A stretch of DNA of 64,000 nt from Pseudaestuariivita rosea (lineage in GTDB: Bacteria; Pseudomonadota; Alphaproteobacteria; Rhodobacterales; Rhodobacteraceae), in the NCBI RefSeq assembly GCF_017592335.1, contig NZ_JACNMP010000002.1:236901-300900 (forward strand), written 5' to 3'. Made by a program: the position numbers and the translations under genes. Positions 1 through 8,698 of this stretch are shown here, piece after piece. Each line of letters opens with the position of its first letter. Position 1 is the first letter of the stretch. Below the pieces are notes generated by a model, which saw nothing but the letters and a program-made list of their open reading frames with translations, had not been told where the DNA came from and ran no database searches.

Positions 1-1161
1 CAGTCGGTGAAACGACGGATGAAGGGGCGCGACGTTGGCGCCATGCTCAGCGGCGGGCTGGATTCGTCATCAATCGCATGCCTTGCGCAGCGGTATCGCT
101 CGGATCTGCCCGTATTTTCGTTGATCTTCAACGATCCCGATCTGGACGAACGCCCGTATATCCAGCAAACGCTCGATCAATATGCGGTCCGGCCGCATAT
201 GGTCCAGCCAGGGCAGGGTGGGGCCTTTGCCGGGGGGGGGCGTCTTTTGGGCGAACAGGCTTATCCCTTTCTGGCGCCGGGGCATGTGACCTCACGCCCG
301 ATCTACGCTGCTGCGCGCCGGTCTGGTGTTCGGGTCTTGCTGGACGGCCACGGCGGGGATGAGGTCATCGGCCACGGCTTCGAACGCCTGTCTGAGCTGG
401 CCCGCGCCGGACATTGGCGAAAGCTGTGGGTTGAGGCCGCAGGCACCGCCGGGCTCGATGGTCTCAGCCCCTGGGCCGTCTTTTCAAGCGCCCTGATGAC
501 GCACACCCCGTTGTCGCGCGTCAGCGGATGGACCAGCCGTTTCCGCAGAACCACCGCCGCTGTTCCCGCCTGGCGTCGCCTGTTGCGGCAGGATTTCACC
601 CATGACAATGGCATCATCGACCGCCTGCAAGCCCGGCAAAAGGCCATCGGGTCCACGCCCTTTGACCGCTATCGCGCCACCCTGCAGGACCCGCTGATCC
701 CCCACGCGTTTGAGGTACTGAACACCTGCGCCGCGACCCACGGCGTTGAAACGCGGTTCCCTTTCTTTGATCTGGACCTGGTGGAATTCTGCGCCAGCCT
801 GCCAGCTTCGGACCGGTTGAACAACGGCTGGACCCGGTGGGTGTTGCGTCAGGCGATGACAGATATCCTGCCCCAAGCCGTGCAATGGCGCCGGTCCAAG
901 ACGGATTTTACGGCCCATATGCTGCGTCAGATGCTGGATCAGGATGGCGATATCCTGCGCGATATCGTGTTTTCTGACTGCACGCTGTTTAACTATGTCG
1001 AGGCCACGGCGCTGCGTCAGACCTATGACCGCGTGACCCGGAACCGCCACAAGGCGGACCGCAACGACATCTTCGGTCTGTGGCGCGCCACCTGGGTCGG
1101 GCTATGGTTGCGGCAGCTTGAAAGCCAAGCCGCAACGCCCAAACGACAGGTGCCCGCATGA
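1..1161 (+). CDS. Asparagine synthetase-like protein, probable lasso-peptide cyclase (5' partial)
   Basis: The reading frame is open from the first base of the window, so the gene begins upstream; a GTG at 7 is probably internal. The visible 380 or so residues are the C-terminal ATP-pyrophosphatase domain of asparagine synthetase B: PP-loop SGGLDSS near residue 15 (counted from position 7), LLDGHGGDE, and ETRFPFFDLDLVEF, the usual 'R-x-PFLD' block. The N-terminal glutaminase-like domain must lie off the edge. In lasso-peptide clusters such proteins adenylate the Asp/Glu side chain of the core peptide and close the macrolactam. The stop overlaps the next start by 4 bp (ATGA). The HPr-kinase-like and exporter genes that follow favour a lasso role over ordinary asparagine synthesis, but precursor and protease genes are not visible. 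A run of nine G lies at 232-240. Confidence 0.8.
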   Translation, partial: QSVKRRMKGRDVGAMLSGGLDSSSIACLAQRYRSDLPVFSLIFNDPDLDERPYIQQTLDQYAVRPHMVQPGQGGAFAGGGRLLGEQAYPFLAPGHVTSRPIYAAARRSGVRVLLDGHGGDEVIGHGFERLSELARAGHWRKLWVEAAGTAGLDGLSPWAVFSSALMTHTPLSRVSGWTSRFRRTTAAVPAWRRLLRQDFTHDNGIIDRLQARQKAIGSTPFDRYRATLQDPLIPHAFEVLNTCAATHGVETRFPFFDLDLVEFCASLPASDRLNNGWTRWVLRQAMTDILPQAVQWRRSKTDFTAHMLRQMLDQDGDILRDIVFSDCTLFNYVEATALRQTYDRVTRNRHKADRNDIFGLWRATWVGLWLRQLESQAATPKRQVPA

Positions 1162-2072
1162 CCCGGATCTATCGCGCCTTTGGTTTGACCCTATCGTCCG
1201 ACATCTTTCTGCCCGAACTCGTCCCGTCGCCCCAAGGCGCCATCGACCTGACCATTCGCCGCGGACCCGTCGCGGCAGATCACCTGACGGGTCAAAATTT
1301 TGCACAGGATTTTGGGGACGATCACGCGGTGCTTTACTGGAAAACCGTCGGGGCCTTCCATATCGATGCCCAAGGCAATATCACCGTCGATGCCTTTCCT
1401 AACCTGTCCGACGATCTGATCGCCTTTCCGCTTTTGGGCCCTGTGATGGCCATCGCGCTGCAATACCGCGGGGCCTTCGTGCTGCATGCCGGAGCTGTTT
1501 CTATCAATGATCAGGCCGTCGTCTTTATGGGGGACAAGATGGCGGGCAAATCGACAACCACAGCGGCCTTTGTCCGTGCCGGTCACAAGATGCTGTCCGA
1601 CGATCTGGCGCCGATCCGGTTCGACACCGCAGGCCAGCCCGTGATCGCGCCCGCCTTTGCGCAGGTCAAACTTTCGGACGACGCGCGCCAAGCCATCGCC
1701 TTGTCAGATGCTGTCGCACGACCGGACGTGCACGAGGTGATCGAGAAAAAGCGCCAGCTGCTGTCGTCGGCCTTTGAAAACCGCACAATGCCGCTGGCCG
1801 CGCTTTATGTGCTGGAACGCGGAACCCAGGCCCAGATCACAACGCTTCAGGGCCAGAATGCCCTGGCCATGCTGCTGCGCTTTGCCTATGCGCCGCGGTT
1901 CGGCACAGATTTCTTGTCGGGCCCGGTTGCAAAGCGTCATTTTGAAATGGCCGCCAGTCTGGCGCGGCAAGTGCCGGTTTGCATCCTGCAGGTCCCGACA
2001 GGTCTGGATAAACTGCACCAGGTGGTCGATCTGTTACAGACGCGGGTACCGAAACGGGGGCAGGTGGCATGA
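1158..2072 (+). CDS. HPr kinase-like protein (HprK C-terminal fold), possible RiPP tailoring kinase
   Basis: A 304-residue protein with an HPr(Ser) kinase-like C-terminal half. LHAGAV (near 109) is followed by a Walker A loop GDKMAGKST (125-133) and LSDDLAPI (146-153), where HprK has its conserved Asp pair. The N-terminal 100 residues show no motif I recognise. There is no HPr or PTS gene nearby. Proteins of this type occur in lasso-peptide clusters (the paeninodin kinase PadeK and relatives), where they phosphorylate the C-terminal residue of the precursor; HprK-related proteins also occur in some exopolysaccharide clusters. Coupling by ATGA overlaps to the cyclase-like gene upstream and the exporter downstream supports one pathway. 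Substrate and activity are inference. Confidence 0.72.
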   Translation: MTRIYRAFGLTLSSDIFLPELVPSPQGAIDLTIRRGPVAADHLTGQNFAQDFGDDHAVLYWKTVGAFHIDAQGNITVDAFPNLSDDLIAFPLLGPVMAIALQYRGAFVLHAGAVSINDQAVVFMGDKMAGKSTTTAAFVRAGHKMLSDDLAPIRFDTAGQPVIAPAFAQVKLSDDARQAIALSDAVARPDVHEVIEKKRQLLSSAFENRTMPLAALYVLERGTQAQITTLQGQNALAMLLRFAYAPRFGTDFLSGPVAKRHFEMAASLARQVPVCILQVPTGLDKLHQVVDLLQTRVPKRGQVA

Positions 2073-3820
2073 CTGGCACAACCGGTCAGATCATATCCTT
2101 TTCCCGCTACGTCCGGCAGGGGGGCGGGCGCCGCTGGTGGATCGCGCTGACCCTATTGTGCCTGGGCCAGCTGACCGAAGGTATATCGCTTTTGCTGCTT
2201 CTGCCGATCGTCGGCATGACCGTGGGTCAGGCGCTGGTGCTGGATCTGGGGCAGTTTCAGATCGCGGGTTGGACGCTGCCGGATGTTCAGATCAGTCTGG
2301 CGGTTTTGCTGATGTGCCTTGTCGGGCTGATCACGCTGCAGGCCTTATTCAATCGCTATAAATCGGTCTACCTTGGCACGCTGATAGCCGATTTTTCCAA
2401 TCGTGTCCAAAGTGACCTGTTCCGCCGCATTGGCGACAGCGACTGGAACGCCTTCGTGCGGCTGCGCGCATCAGATCTGGATCATGCCATGACGGATCAG
2501 GTGCAGCGGGTTCAGGCCGCCGGTTTTGCCTTGCTCAGCATTCTGCAAACCATCGTGATGCTGGTGATCTATGCGGGCATCTGCCTGATCGTATCGGTCC
2601 CGATGACGCTGTTTTCGCTTGGGTTCGGCATTCTGGCCTTTGTCCTGCTGTATCCCTTTCGCCGTCAGGCCACTCTGTTCGGCCAACAGATCATCGCCAA
2701 TCGCAAGGCGCAGTATCGCACCGTGGCCGAGTTGCTGGGCGCCTTGAAGCTGGCCAAATCGATGAACCTGGAACAGCAGTACTACGATCAGATGGATCAG
2801 GTGTTGCACAAGGGGCGCGGCGACGGCGTGCGTTATATCCGCCGCAGCACTTTGGGCACCGCGCTTTTGCAGATCGCGACGGCAGCCTGTGCGGCCGGGT
2901 TTGTCTATGTCGCGCTGGCCGTGCTGCAGGTGCCTTTCGCGGAACTTGTTGTGCTGATCCTGGTTCTTTTACGCGTCGCGCCGCGCTTTCTGAACCTGCA
3001 AATGCAGGCGCAACAGGTGCTGACGAACATCGGCGCCTTTACCGCGCTGCAACAGTTGAAATCCGACCTGAAGCCAACCGCGACACGCCCCGATCCTGAT
3101 CTGCCAGCCGTGCCGCGCCCGCAGGAAAGCATCGCGTTGCGTGATATCACCTTCGGGTATGACGACCGGCCGACGCTTGCCGATATAACACTGACCCTGC
3201 CGGTCGGGTCAATCACATCGCTGATCGGGCCTTCGGGTGCGGGCAAAAGCACGGCCGCGGATATCTTCATGGGGCTTTTGCGCCCCACAACGGGCCATCT
3301 GGCGCTGGACGACACGCCCCTGACCGACGCGCATATCAAAAGCTGGCGCGATCAGATCGCCTATGTCCCGCAAGACACATTTTTGTTCAACGACACAGTG
3401 CGGTTCAATGTCGCCCTGGGCCGCCCGCACGCGACGGACGCTGAAATATGGCACGCGCTTGACCGCGCGCAGGCCAGGGGATTCGTGCAAGACCTGCCAA
3501 AGGGGCTTGATACCGAAATCGGTGACCGCGGTGCCCTGCTGTCAGGGGGGGAACGGCAGCGGCTTGCCCTGGCGCGGGCGCTTTTGCGCAACCCGGCGTT
3601 CCTGATTTTGGACGAAGCCACCAGCGCGCTCGACCCGCAAAATCAGATGATCATTGGCGCCACGATCAAGGCATTGCGCGGCGAAACAACCGTGCTGATC
3701 ATCGCACATCAGATTTCGCTGGCACGCATCGCTGACCAGATGTTTGTGCTGGAAGACGGCGTGGTCCGCCGCGTTGAAAAACCCGAAGATGGGTCCGGAT
3801 TAAGGAGTGTAAATCTATGA
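2069..3820 (+). CDS. ABC exporter with fused membrane and ATPase domains
   Basis: A 583-residue half-transporter. The N-terminal half (to about 320) is hydrophobic with about six membrane segments; the ATPase follows. Walker A GPSGAGKST lies near 386-394, signature LLSGGERQRLALARA near 490-505 and Walker B FLILDEA near 510. There is no N-terminal C39 peptidase domain, so it should export an already processed substrate, as lasso transporters of the McjD/D-protein type do. It overlaps the kinase-like gene by 4 bp and is the last clear gene of the operon. Its stop overlaps the convergent gene's stop region by 6 bp. A lipid or polysaccharide flippase role is the main alternative. Confidence 0.82.
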   Translation: MTGTTGQIISFSRYVRQGGGRRWWIALTLLCLGQLTEGISLLLLLPIVGMTVGQALVLDLGQFQIAGWTLPDVQISLAVLLMCLVGLITLQALFNRYKSVYLGTLIADFSNRVQSDLFRRIGDSDWNAFVRLRASDLDHAMTDQVQRVQAAGFALLSILQTIVMLVIYAGICLIVSVPMTLFSLGFGILAFVLLYPFRRQATLFGQQIIANRKAQYRTVAELLGALKLAKSMNLEQQYYDQMDQVLHKGRGDGVRYIRRSTLGTALLQIATAACAAGFVYVALAVLQVPFAELVVLILVLLRVAPRFLNLQMQAQQVLTNIGAFTALQQLKSDLKPTATRPDPDLPAVPRPQESIALRDITFGYDDRPTLADITLTLPVGSITSLIGPSGAGKSTAADIFMGLLRPTTGHLALDDTPLTDAHIKSWRDQIAYVPQDTFLFNDTVRFNVALGRPHATDAEIWHALDRAQARGFVQDLPKGLDTEIGDRGALLSGGERQRLALARALLRNPAFLILDEATSALDPQNQMIIGATIKALRGETTVLIIAHQISLARIADQMFVLEDGVVRRVEKPEDGSGLRSVNL

Positions 3821-4072
3821 AACTTTAGTATTTTCCGAATTTCTGGCCGGGCCGGGAACCATTGTCGAAGGTCTGCGTTTTGGTTTTGCTTCGACCGACG
3901 TGCCGAACATCGACCACAGGATAATCAAGGCTAGATATCCAAACTGAAGGGCGACCAAAGTAATCAGGACCCGCGCCGTGACCACACCGACCGTGGCACC
4001 CGAGGATATGGACCATGCGCCAACGGCAATCACGCTGATAGCGAGTAAAAGCAAAAACGCCGTGATCCGCAT
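3815..4072 (-). CDS. Small two-helix membrane protein, ExoX-like exopolysaccharide repressor family
   Basis: An 85-residue protein from the ATG at 4072, preceded by a GGAGGAG ribosome site 10 nt upstream; an in-frame ATG at 4108 with GAGG upstream would add 12 residues. It has two hydrophobic stretches (about residues 4-24 and 31-55) and a basic, Pro-rich cytoplasmic tail (KPKRRPS). Size and topology match the small exopolysaccharide production repressors (ExoX-like) that damp polymer synthesis in alphaproteobacteria. It sits upstream, in the same strand sense reversed, of the BY-kinase gene's 3' end and beside exo-type glycosyltransferases, which supports that reading. Sequence identity to the family is not strong by eye. 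Confidence 0.55.
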   Translation of the reverse strand: MRITAFLLLLAISVIAVGAWSISSGATVGVVTARVLITLVALQFGYLALIILWSMFGTSVEAKPKRRPSTMVPGPARNSENTKVS

Positions 4073-4292
4073 TTCTCCGTACTCCTCCCTGGTCTCATTA
4101 TGTGTCATATGGCCCTCGGTTTTTTGTTATACCATCTGCGCCACGACTGAGATGTCGTCGACGTTATGCAACATTCTGCCATCAGGCAAGGACATTGCCA
4201 TGGTCAGACCTTGACTTTTCTGGGTCATTTGTTGGGCAGCTGTGATAATTTTAGCCGTTCAGACCAGTATTTCAGCAGATGATTAAAGCTTG

Positions 4293-6623
4293 CTAGGCTT
4301 TATGATAGTTCGCGTAGGTCGAAATATAGGCCTCGCCCGTATCTGAGGACACATAGCTTGGCAGCTGCTCCATATCGACTTTGTTCAACACCACGCCCAG
4401 GCTTTTCTGCCGAATCTTCGGATTCAGCCGCAACTGCTGACGCAAAACGGCGCGCGGGGTCTGCCCCCAGGCGGCCACCAGCAGGAATTTATGCACAAAG
4501 GGCTCAATGACTTTCGCGTCCACCACAGGGCTTAGCGGGGGCAGATCGATGATCACATAGCTGTATTTCTTCTGCGCGTCTGTCAGCAGTGTCGTCATCC
4601 GTTTCGACGTCAGCAATTCGGTATAATGAGACAGCCGTTCATTGGTGAAACAGGGTATGATATGCAGTTTTTCAACGTCATGGCCCAGTGTCACCTGATC
4701 GACCGTGGCATCACCGATCAGATAGCTTAGCAGCCCCTTTTCGGACGGAATTTTCAGCCCGCGCGTCAGGCCGGGGTTGCGGATATCACCGTCAATCAAC
4801 AACGTCTTGTGCCCCGACATCGCCAGCAGCAGCGCCAGGTTTGATGATACCGTCGATTTACCCTCGCCCGGCAGGGCCGAGGTCACGCCAAGCACCTTGC
4901 AACCACTGGTGTCATCACCCGACACCCCAAGCGCAAAGCGGATATTGCGCAGCGTTTCGGCAAAGGCCGACCGGGGTTCTTCCAGCACACGCGATGCCAT
5001 TTTGAAGGTCAGGGACGGCGGTGGAGCCTTTTTCAGGCTACGTCGCCGAAACATCTGCTTCAGCCCATCGAAACGGCCACGTTTTTGTGCGGGCAGGGGA
5101 AGATAGCCCAAAAAGTTCTGCTCGACCTCATCCTCAATCTCGTCGCCGGTGCGGAAAAACCGTTCACGGAATTCGCGCATAGCCACAATGCCCAACCCCA
5201 GCAAAAGGCCCAGAACAAGGCTGCTCATCAAAACGCTGGACTTGCGTGGCGCGGCCACATCGCGCGGCGGCACGGCATCGGCTAGAATGCGGGCATTGAT
5301 GCGGGGTGCGTTTTTCTGTTGCAGAAGGGCCTCATAGCGACTGCGCAGGTTTTCATAGCTGACCGACTGGGCCTCGGCATTCTTTTCCATGTTGATCAGT
5401 TCGACCTGCGCCTGCGACGCGGCATTCGTCTGGGACGTCGCCTGATCCACACTGTTGCGAATGGCATCGACGCGGGCCTGTTCGATGGCGGCCTGCGCGC
5501 TGACCTCATTGAAAATCCGGGCCAGTTCCTGGCGCAGTACATCAGACATTTCAGCCTGTTGTCGGGTCAATATCTGCGCCTGTGGATGATCTGCCCCGAA
5601 CTGTTCGATAACATCGTCCAAACGGTTTGAGATATTCAGATACCGTTCTTCCAACTCGGCTAGACGATTATCATCAGTGGTGTTGACCACAGCGCGGGGG
5701 TCGATCACGCCTTCATTCGCCTGTTCAATTAGGTTTTCATAACGGTTGGCCAGGGCCATGGCGCGCGCGGCATCGGCCTCGGCCAGGTTCAGCTGTGTAT
5801 TCAACTGATCCAGACGCTGTTCGCTGACCAACTGCCCCTGTGTGGCAGTCAGGTTGTTAGCTGATCGAAATCGTTCCACAGCCAGCGCGGCCTGTTGCGA
5901 ACTGACCGCCAGTTCCGCCAATTGATCCTGCATCCAGCTGATGGTGCGCTCGGTTGCTTCCAGGTTGGCGTTCAACTGATCATCCAGATAGGCCTGCGCA
6001 AAGGCGTTAGCGACATTGGCCGCCAGATTGGGGTCGTGCGACACATATCCGACGCTTAGAACATAACTCTGCCCAACCCGCCCGATGCGGATCGATTTGC
6101 GCAGATGTTGCGTGATCTTGTCGCTGACAAAGGCCTGTCTTTGAGCGTCGGAAAACTCGATCACAGGGCCCGAGGACGCCCGATCGGGGATCATCGCCCC
6201 AATCATCGACCGCAATCCGCCAATCGTTGATCCGATCGCTGAACTGGGCGGGTTCAGAAAAACCTGATCTTCATAAAGCGCCAGATCCGCAACGACCTGC
6301 CGCGCAATCGGGGCCGAGCGCATGATATGAATTTCGTTCTGAATGCCGGCATCATCGCGGATATCACCATCGCTGACGGCGGCCTGCTGGATGACCTCGT
6401 TCAGGCGATTGTTCACCAGAACCTGCGCTTCGGCGTAGTAAATCGGGGGGGTTGTCGCGATATAGAAAATACCCGCAAAGATACCCAGAATTGCGCAAAG
6501 TCCGATGACCTTTTTTTGCCGTTTAAGCCGGATCAGCAGGCGTTCAAAACTGATCGGCTCGGCCGCATCGCCGGGCTGGATCACGTTCGCACTTTCATTA
6601 AAGCGAAGGCCAATGCGGGTCAT
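4293..6623 (-). CDS. Exopolysaccharide chain-length/tyrosine autokinase (Wzz-Wzc, ExoP type)
   Basis: A 776-residue inner-membrane bacterial tyrosine kinase fused to its Wzz-type co-polymerase. The N-terminus has a Wzz domain with TM1 near 40-58, a long periplasmic coiled-coil region rich in Gln/Ala, and TM2 near 461-481. The cytoplasmic BY-kinase domain has Walker A GEGKST (about 586-591), Walker A' LLIDGD and Walker B VIIDLPP. The C-terminus has the Tyr cluster used for autophosphorylation (Tyr 757, 766, 770, 773). Such proteins set polymer length and drive export through a Wza-type channel. Wzx, Wzy, Wza and the cognate phosphatase are not in the window. It is transcribed away from the glycosyltransferases upstream on the same strand. 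Confidence 0.9.
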   Translation of the reverse strand: MTRIGLRFNESANVIQPGDAAEPISFERLLIRLKRQKKVIGLCAILGIFAGIFYIATTPPIYYAEAQVLVNNRLNEVIQQAAVSDGDIRDDAGIQNEIHIMRSAPIARQVVADLALYEDQVFLNPPSSAIGSTIGGLRSMIGAMIPDRASSGPVIEFSDAQRQAFVSDKITQHLRKSIRIGRVGQSYVLSVGYVSHDPNLAANVANAFAQAYLDDQLNANLEATERTISWMQDQLAELAVSSQQAALAVERFRSANNLTATQGQLVSEQRLDQLNTQLNLAEADAARAMALANRYENLIEQANEGVIDPRAVVNTTDDNRLAELEERYLNISNRLDDVIEQFGADHPQAQILTRQQAEMSDVLRQELARIFNEVSAQAAIEQARVDAIRNSVDQATSQTNAASQAQVELINMEKNAEAQSVSYENLRSRYEALLQQKNAPRINARILADAVPPRDVAAPRKSSVLMSSLVLGLLLGLGIVAMREFRERFFRTGDEIEDEVEQNFLGYLPLPAQKRGRFDGLKQMFRRRSLKKAPPPSLTFKMASRVLEEPRSAFAETLRNIRFALGVSGDDTSGCKVLGVTSALPGEGKSTVSSNLALLLAMSGHKTLLIDGDIRNPGLTRGLKIPSEKGLLSYLIGDATVDQVTLGHDVEKLHIIPCFTNERLSHYTELLTSKRMTTLLTDAQKKYSYVIIDLPPLSPVVDAKVIEPFVHKFLLVAAWGQTPRAVLRQQLRLNPKIRQKSLGVVLNKVDMEQLPSYVSSDTGEAYISTYANYHKA

Positions 6624-6784
6624 CTGTTCGGTCCACTCATCCTTGGCATGGGCAGATATGCCACTCTGGGTGCTATAGGTACAATTTTACATAGCAAAGG
6701 GGCAGAGGCCCCCCAACTTCAACGGGCATATCGCCGGATTTCCGCGCAGGTCTTGCGCATTTGCACAATTATTATGCGTCATCA

Positions 6785-7702
6785 TCAATTCGCAGTCGTA
6801 TCACTTAGCCCATAGGGCACAACGGTCTTCCCACCCAGCATCGCGCCTAGAACGCCAATATGCAACATCCCTCTGAGATACCACGCATTTTTCCGATGCG
6901 CGATGGGGTACATCAGCAACGCCCCAGCCATGCAAAAGCCCGCCTTGGCGACAGACAGAGCCATCGCCTTGATCCGTCCGGACAGTGGTCGGTCCATGTA
7001 ATAGACTGCCGCCTGCGTTTGCCCCATCCGTCTGCGCCGTTCAGCCAGCCAGGACAATTGCGCACGATGTTCGGGCACGACCTCGGTCACCAGCGCTTGC
7101 GCCGCATAGGCAAACGCCACACCGCGATCAAAAAGCGTGCTGAAGAAATCGGTGTCTTCACCACCGGTGCGGCCCTTGTTCAGATCAAACCTCAGCCCGT
7201 CAAAGGCAGCTTGGCCGCGATCCAGCAGCACGTTGCAGGTATAACCGGTTTTGATCTGGCCTTTGACCCAGACAGGGCGCGTGTTATGGAATGCCCCCCG
7301 CTTCATCCAGCCCGGCGCACTGTCCAGATAAGTGGCATCGACCGGGCCCAGCACGACCCCTGCGCCCGTGTCGCGATGGGTCTGCACCAGATGCACCAGC
7401 CAATCGCGCGTCACGACCTCGTCATCATCGATGAACGCCATCAGCGGCGCGTCGCTTTGGTCCAGTGCACCATTCCGCGCGATCGAGATATTACCAGCGG
7501 GCCGATGCAGATACACCACCGCAAAGGGCGCCGTTTCGGCATAGCTCTGTACCGCAGCTTTTGCCGTCGGTTCCGTATCATTATCCACGACGATCACGCG
7601 GACCTCATGCCCCTCGGGCACCTGCAAGGCATTCAGACTGGCCAGAGCATCCACCATATGCGGGCGGCGAAAGGTGCACATGCAGATATCGATCAGGGTC
7701 AT
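6785..7702 (-). CDS. Family 2 glycosyltransferase, succinoglycan ExoM-like
   Basis: A 305-residue GT-A fold transferase beginning IDICMCTFRRP, with the nucleotide-sugar binding DNDTEP block near 40 and metal-binding DDDE in MAFIDDDEVVTRDW near 90. The NISIARN and GGEDTDFF motifs are those of ExoM-type beta-glucosyltransferases. One or two C-terminal hydrophobic segments (near 250-290) suggest membrane association. The start overlaps the stop of the ExoA-like gene by 4 bp, so the two are coupled. It should add one sugar to a lipid-linked exopolysaccharide repeat; sugar and linkage cannot be read from sequence. Confidence 0.85.
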   Translation of the reverse strand: MTLIDICMCTFRRPHMVDALASLNALQVPEGHEVRVIVVDNDTEPTAKAAVQSYAETAPFAVVYLHRPAGNISIARNGALDQSDAPLMAFIDDDEVVTRDWLVHLVQTHRDTGAGVVLGPVDATYLDSAPGWMKRGAFHNTRPVWVKGQIKTGYTCNVLLDRGQAAFDGLRFDLNKGRTGGEDTDFFSTLFDRGVAFAYAAQALVTEVVPEHRAQLSWLAERRRRMGQTQAAVYYMDRPLSGRIKAMALSVAKAGFCMAGALLMYPIAHRKNAWYLRGMLHIGVLGAMLGGKTVVPYGLSDTTAN

Positions 7703-8691
7703 TGCGCGCCCACCGTCTGCACAGGGTCACAACCCGTCGCCGTTTGCAGCAACCGCCACCAGAAGCCCGCCGACCAGGCCGCATGCATCACCGCCGCCGA
7801 CACACCCGTCAGGATCAGCGCCGCCGATACATGTTGCACCGCAATGTAAACCCCGCCCAAAAGGCACGCCACCAGCCAGATCAGGGCGGGCAGGGCGGCT
7901 AGCATAGTGATCGGCGTCAACACCATCAGCAAAAGGCACGGCACCACCATCACCACGATCAACTGCCGGGCCTGGGGCTTCATGCGATGTTTCAACATCG
8001 TCCGTGCCCGTCCCTTGCCATAGTTGAAATACTGCCGCGCCAGGGCATCCATGCTTTTGCGCGGAAAATAGGTGACGAATGTCTTGTTCGTCAGCCAGAT
8101 CTGATGCCCCGCCTGAACCAGACGCCAGTCCAGCTCGGCGTCCTCGTTATGGCTGAAACGTTCATCATACCCGCCCACCTGGCGAAACGCGGCGATCTGC
8201 ATCAGCGCGTGATGACCATGAACCACATAGTCCCCCGTCGGACACGCACGATGCTTTGACCCGCCGGTCCCCAGGGGCGAATTTTGCACCGCGGCGTTGG
8301 CCCCCTGAACCAGGCCCGCGCCTTCGGCGACCATGCCAACAACGACACTGGCCGCACCCGTTGCCTTGGCCTCTTCCAGCAAAATGGCGCAGTAATCTTC
8401 GGGATAGGCGCTATGGGCATCGATGCGGATCAGCACATCATGATCAGCGCCAAACCGGTCCACGGCCAGATTGATGCCCGCACTTTGAATGCGCTTGGGG
8501 TTGTCCAACAGGATGATCTGTTCATGCTGTTCGGCCATCCCCGCCACAACATCCCGCGTGCCATCGGTGCTGCCGCCGTCGGCCACGACAATCTGCCCGC
8601 CGTTTTGCGTAACAAAGGGCAAAAGCTGCTGCAAAAGCGGCTTGATATGCGCGATTTCGTTCAGACAGGGAATAACGATCAACGCGCGCAT
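7699..8691 (-). CDS. Family 2 glycosyltransferase, succinoglycan ExoA-like
   Basis: A 330-residue protein with an N-terminal GT2 domain (VIPCLNE at 6-12, ADGGSTDGT near 38-46, RIDAHSAYP near 90-98) and C-terminal hydrophobic segments between about 240 and 315. The RIDAH/HS block and the later NEDAELDWRL block are typical of ExoA-type beta-1,3-glucosyltransferases. It lies between the ExoL-like gene (8 bp upstream) and the ExoM-like gene (4-bp overlap) and is part of the same minus-strand operon. The exact linkage is inferred only from family similarity. Confidence 0.85.
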   Translation of the reverse strand: MRALIVIPCLNEIAHIKPLLQQLLPFVTQNGGQIVVADGGSTDGTRDVVAGMAEQHEQIILLDNPKRIQSAGINLAVDRFGADHDVLIRIDAHSAYPEDYCAILLEEAKATGAASVVVGMVAEGAGLVQGANAAVQNSPLGTGGSKHRACPTGDYVVHGHHALMQIAAFRQVGGYDERFSHNEDAELDWRLVQAGHQIWLTNKTFVTYFPRKSMDALARQYFNYGKGRARTMLKHRMKPQARQLIVVMVVPCLLLMVLTPITMLAALPALIWLVACLLGGVYIAVQHVSAALILTGVSAAVMHAAWSAGFWWRLLQTATGCDPVQTVGAQ

Positions 8692-8698
8692 CGGGTTT

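Noticed and set aside
4122..4223. A 33-codon minus-strand frame (MTQKSQGLTMAMSLPDGRML...) just upstream of the ExoX-like gene
   Set aside because: It has no clear ribosome site at its first ATG and no family resemblance; it could be a leader peptide but the evidence is too thin to list.
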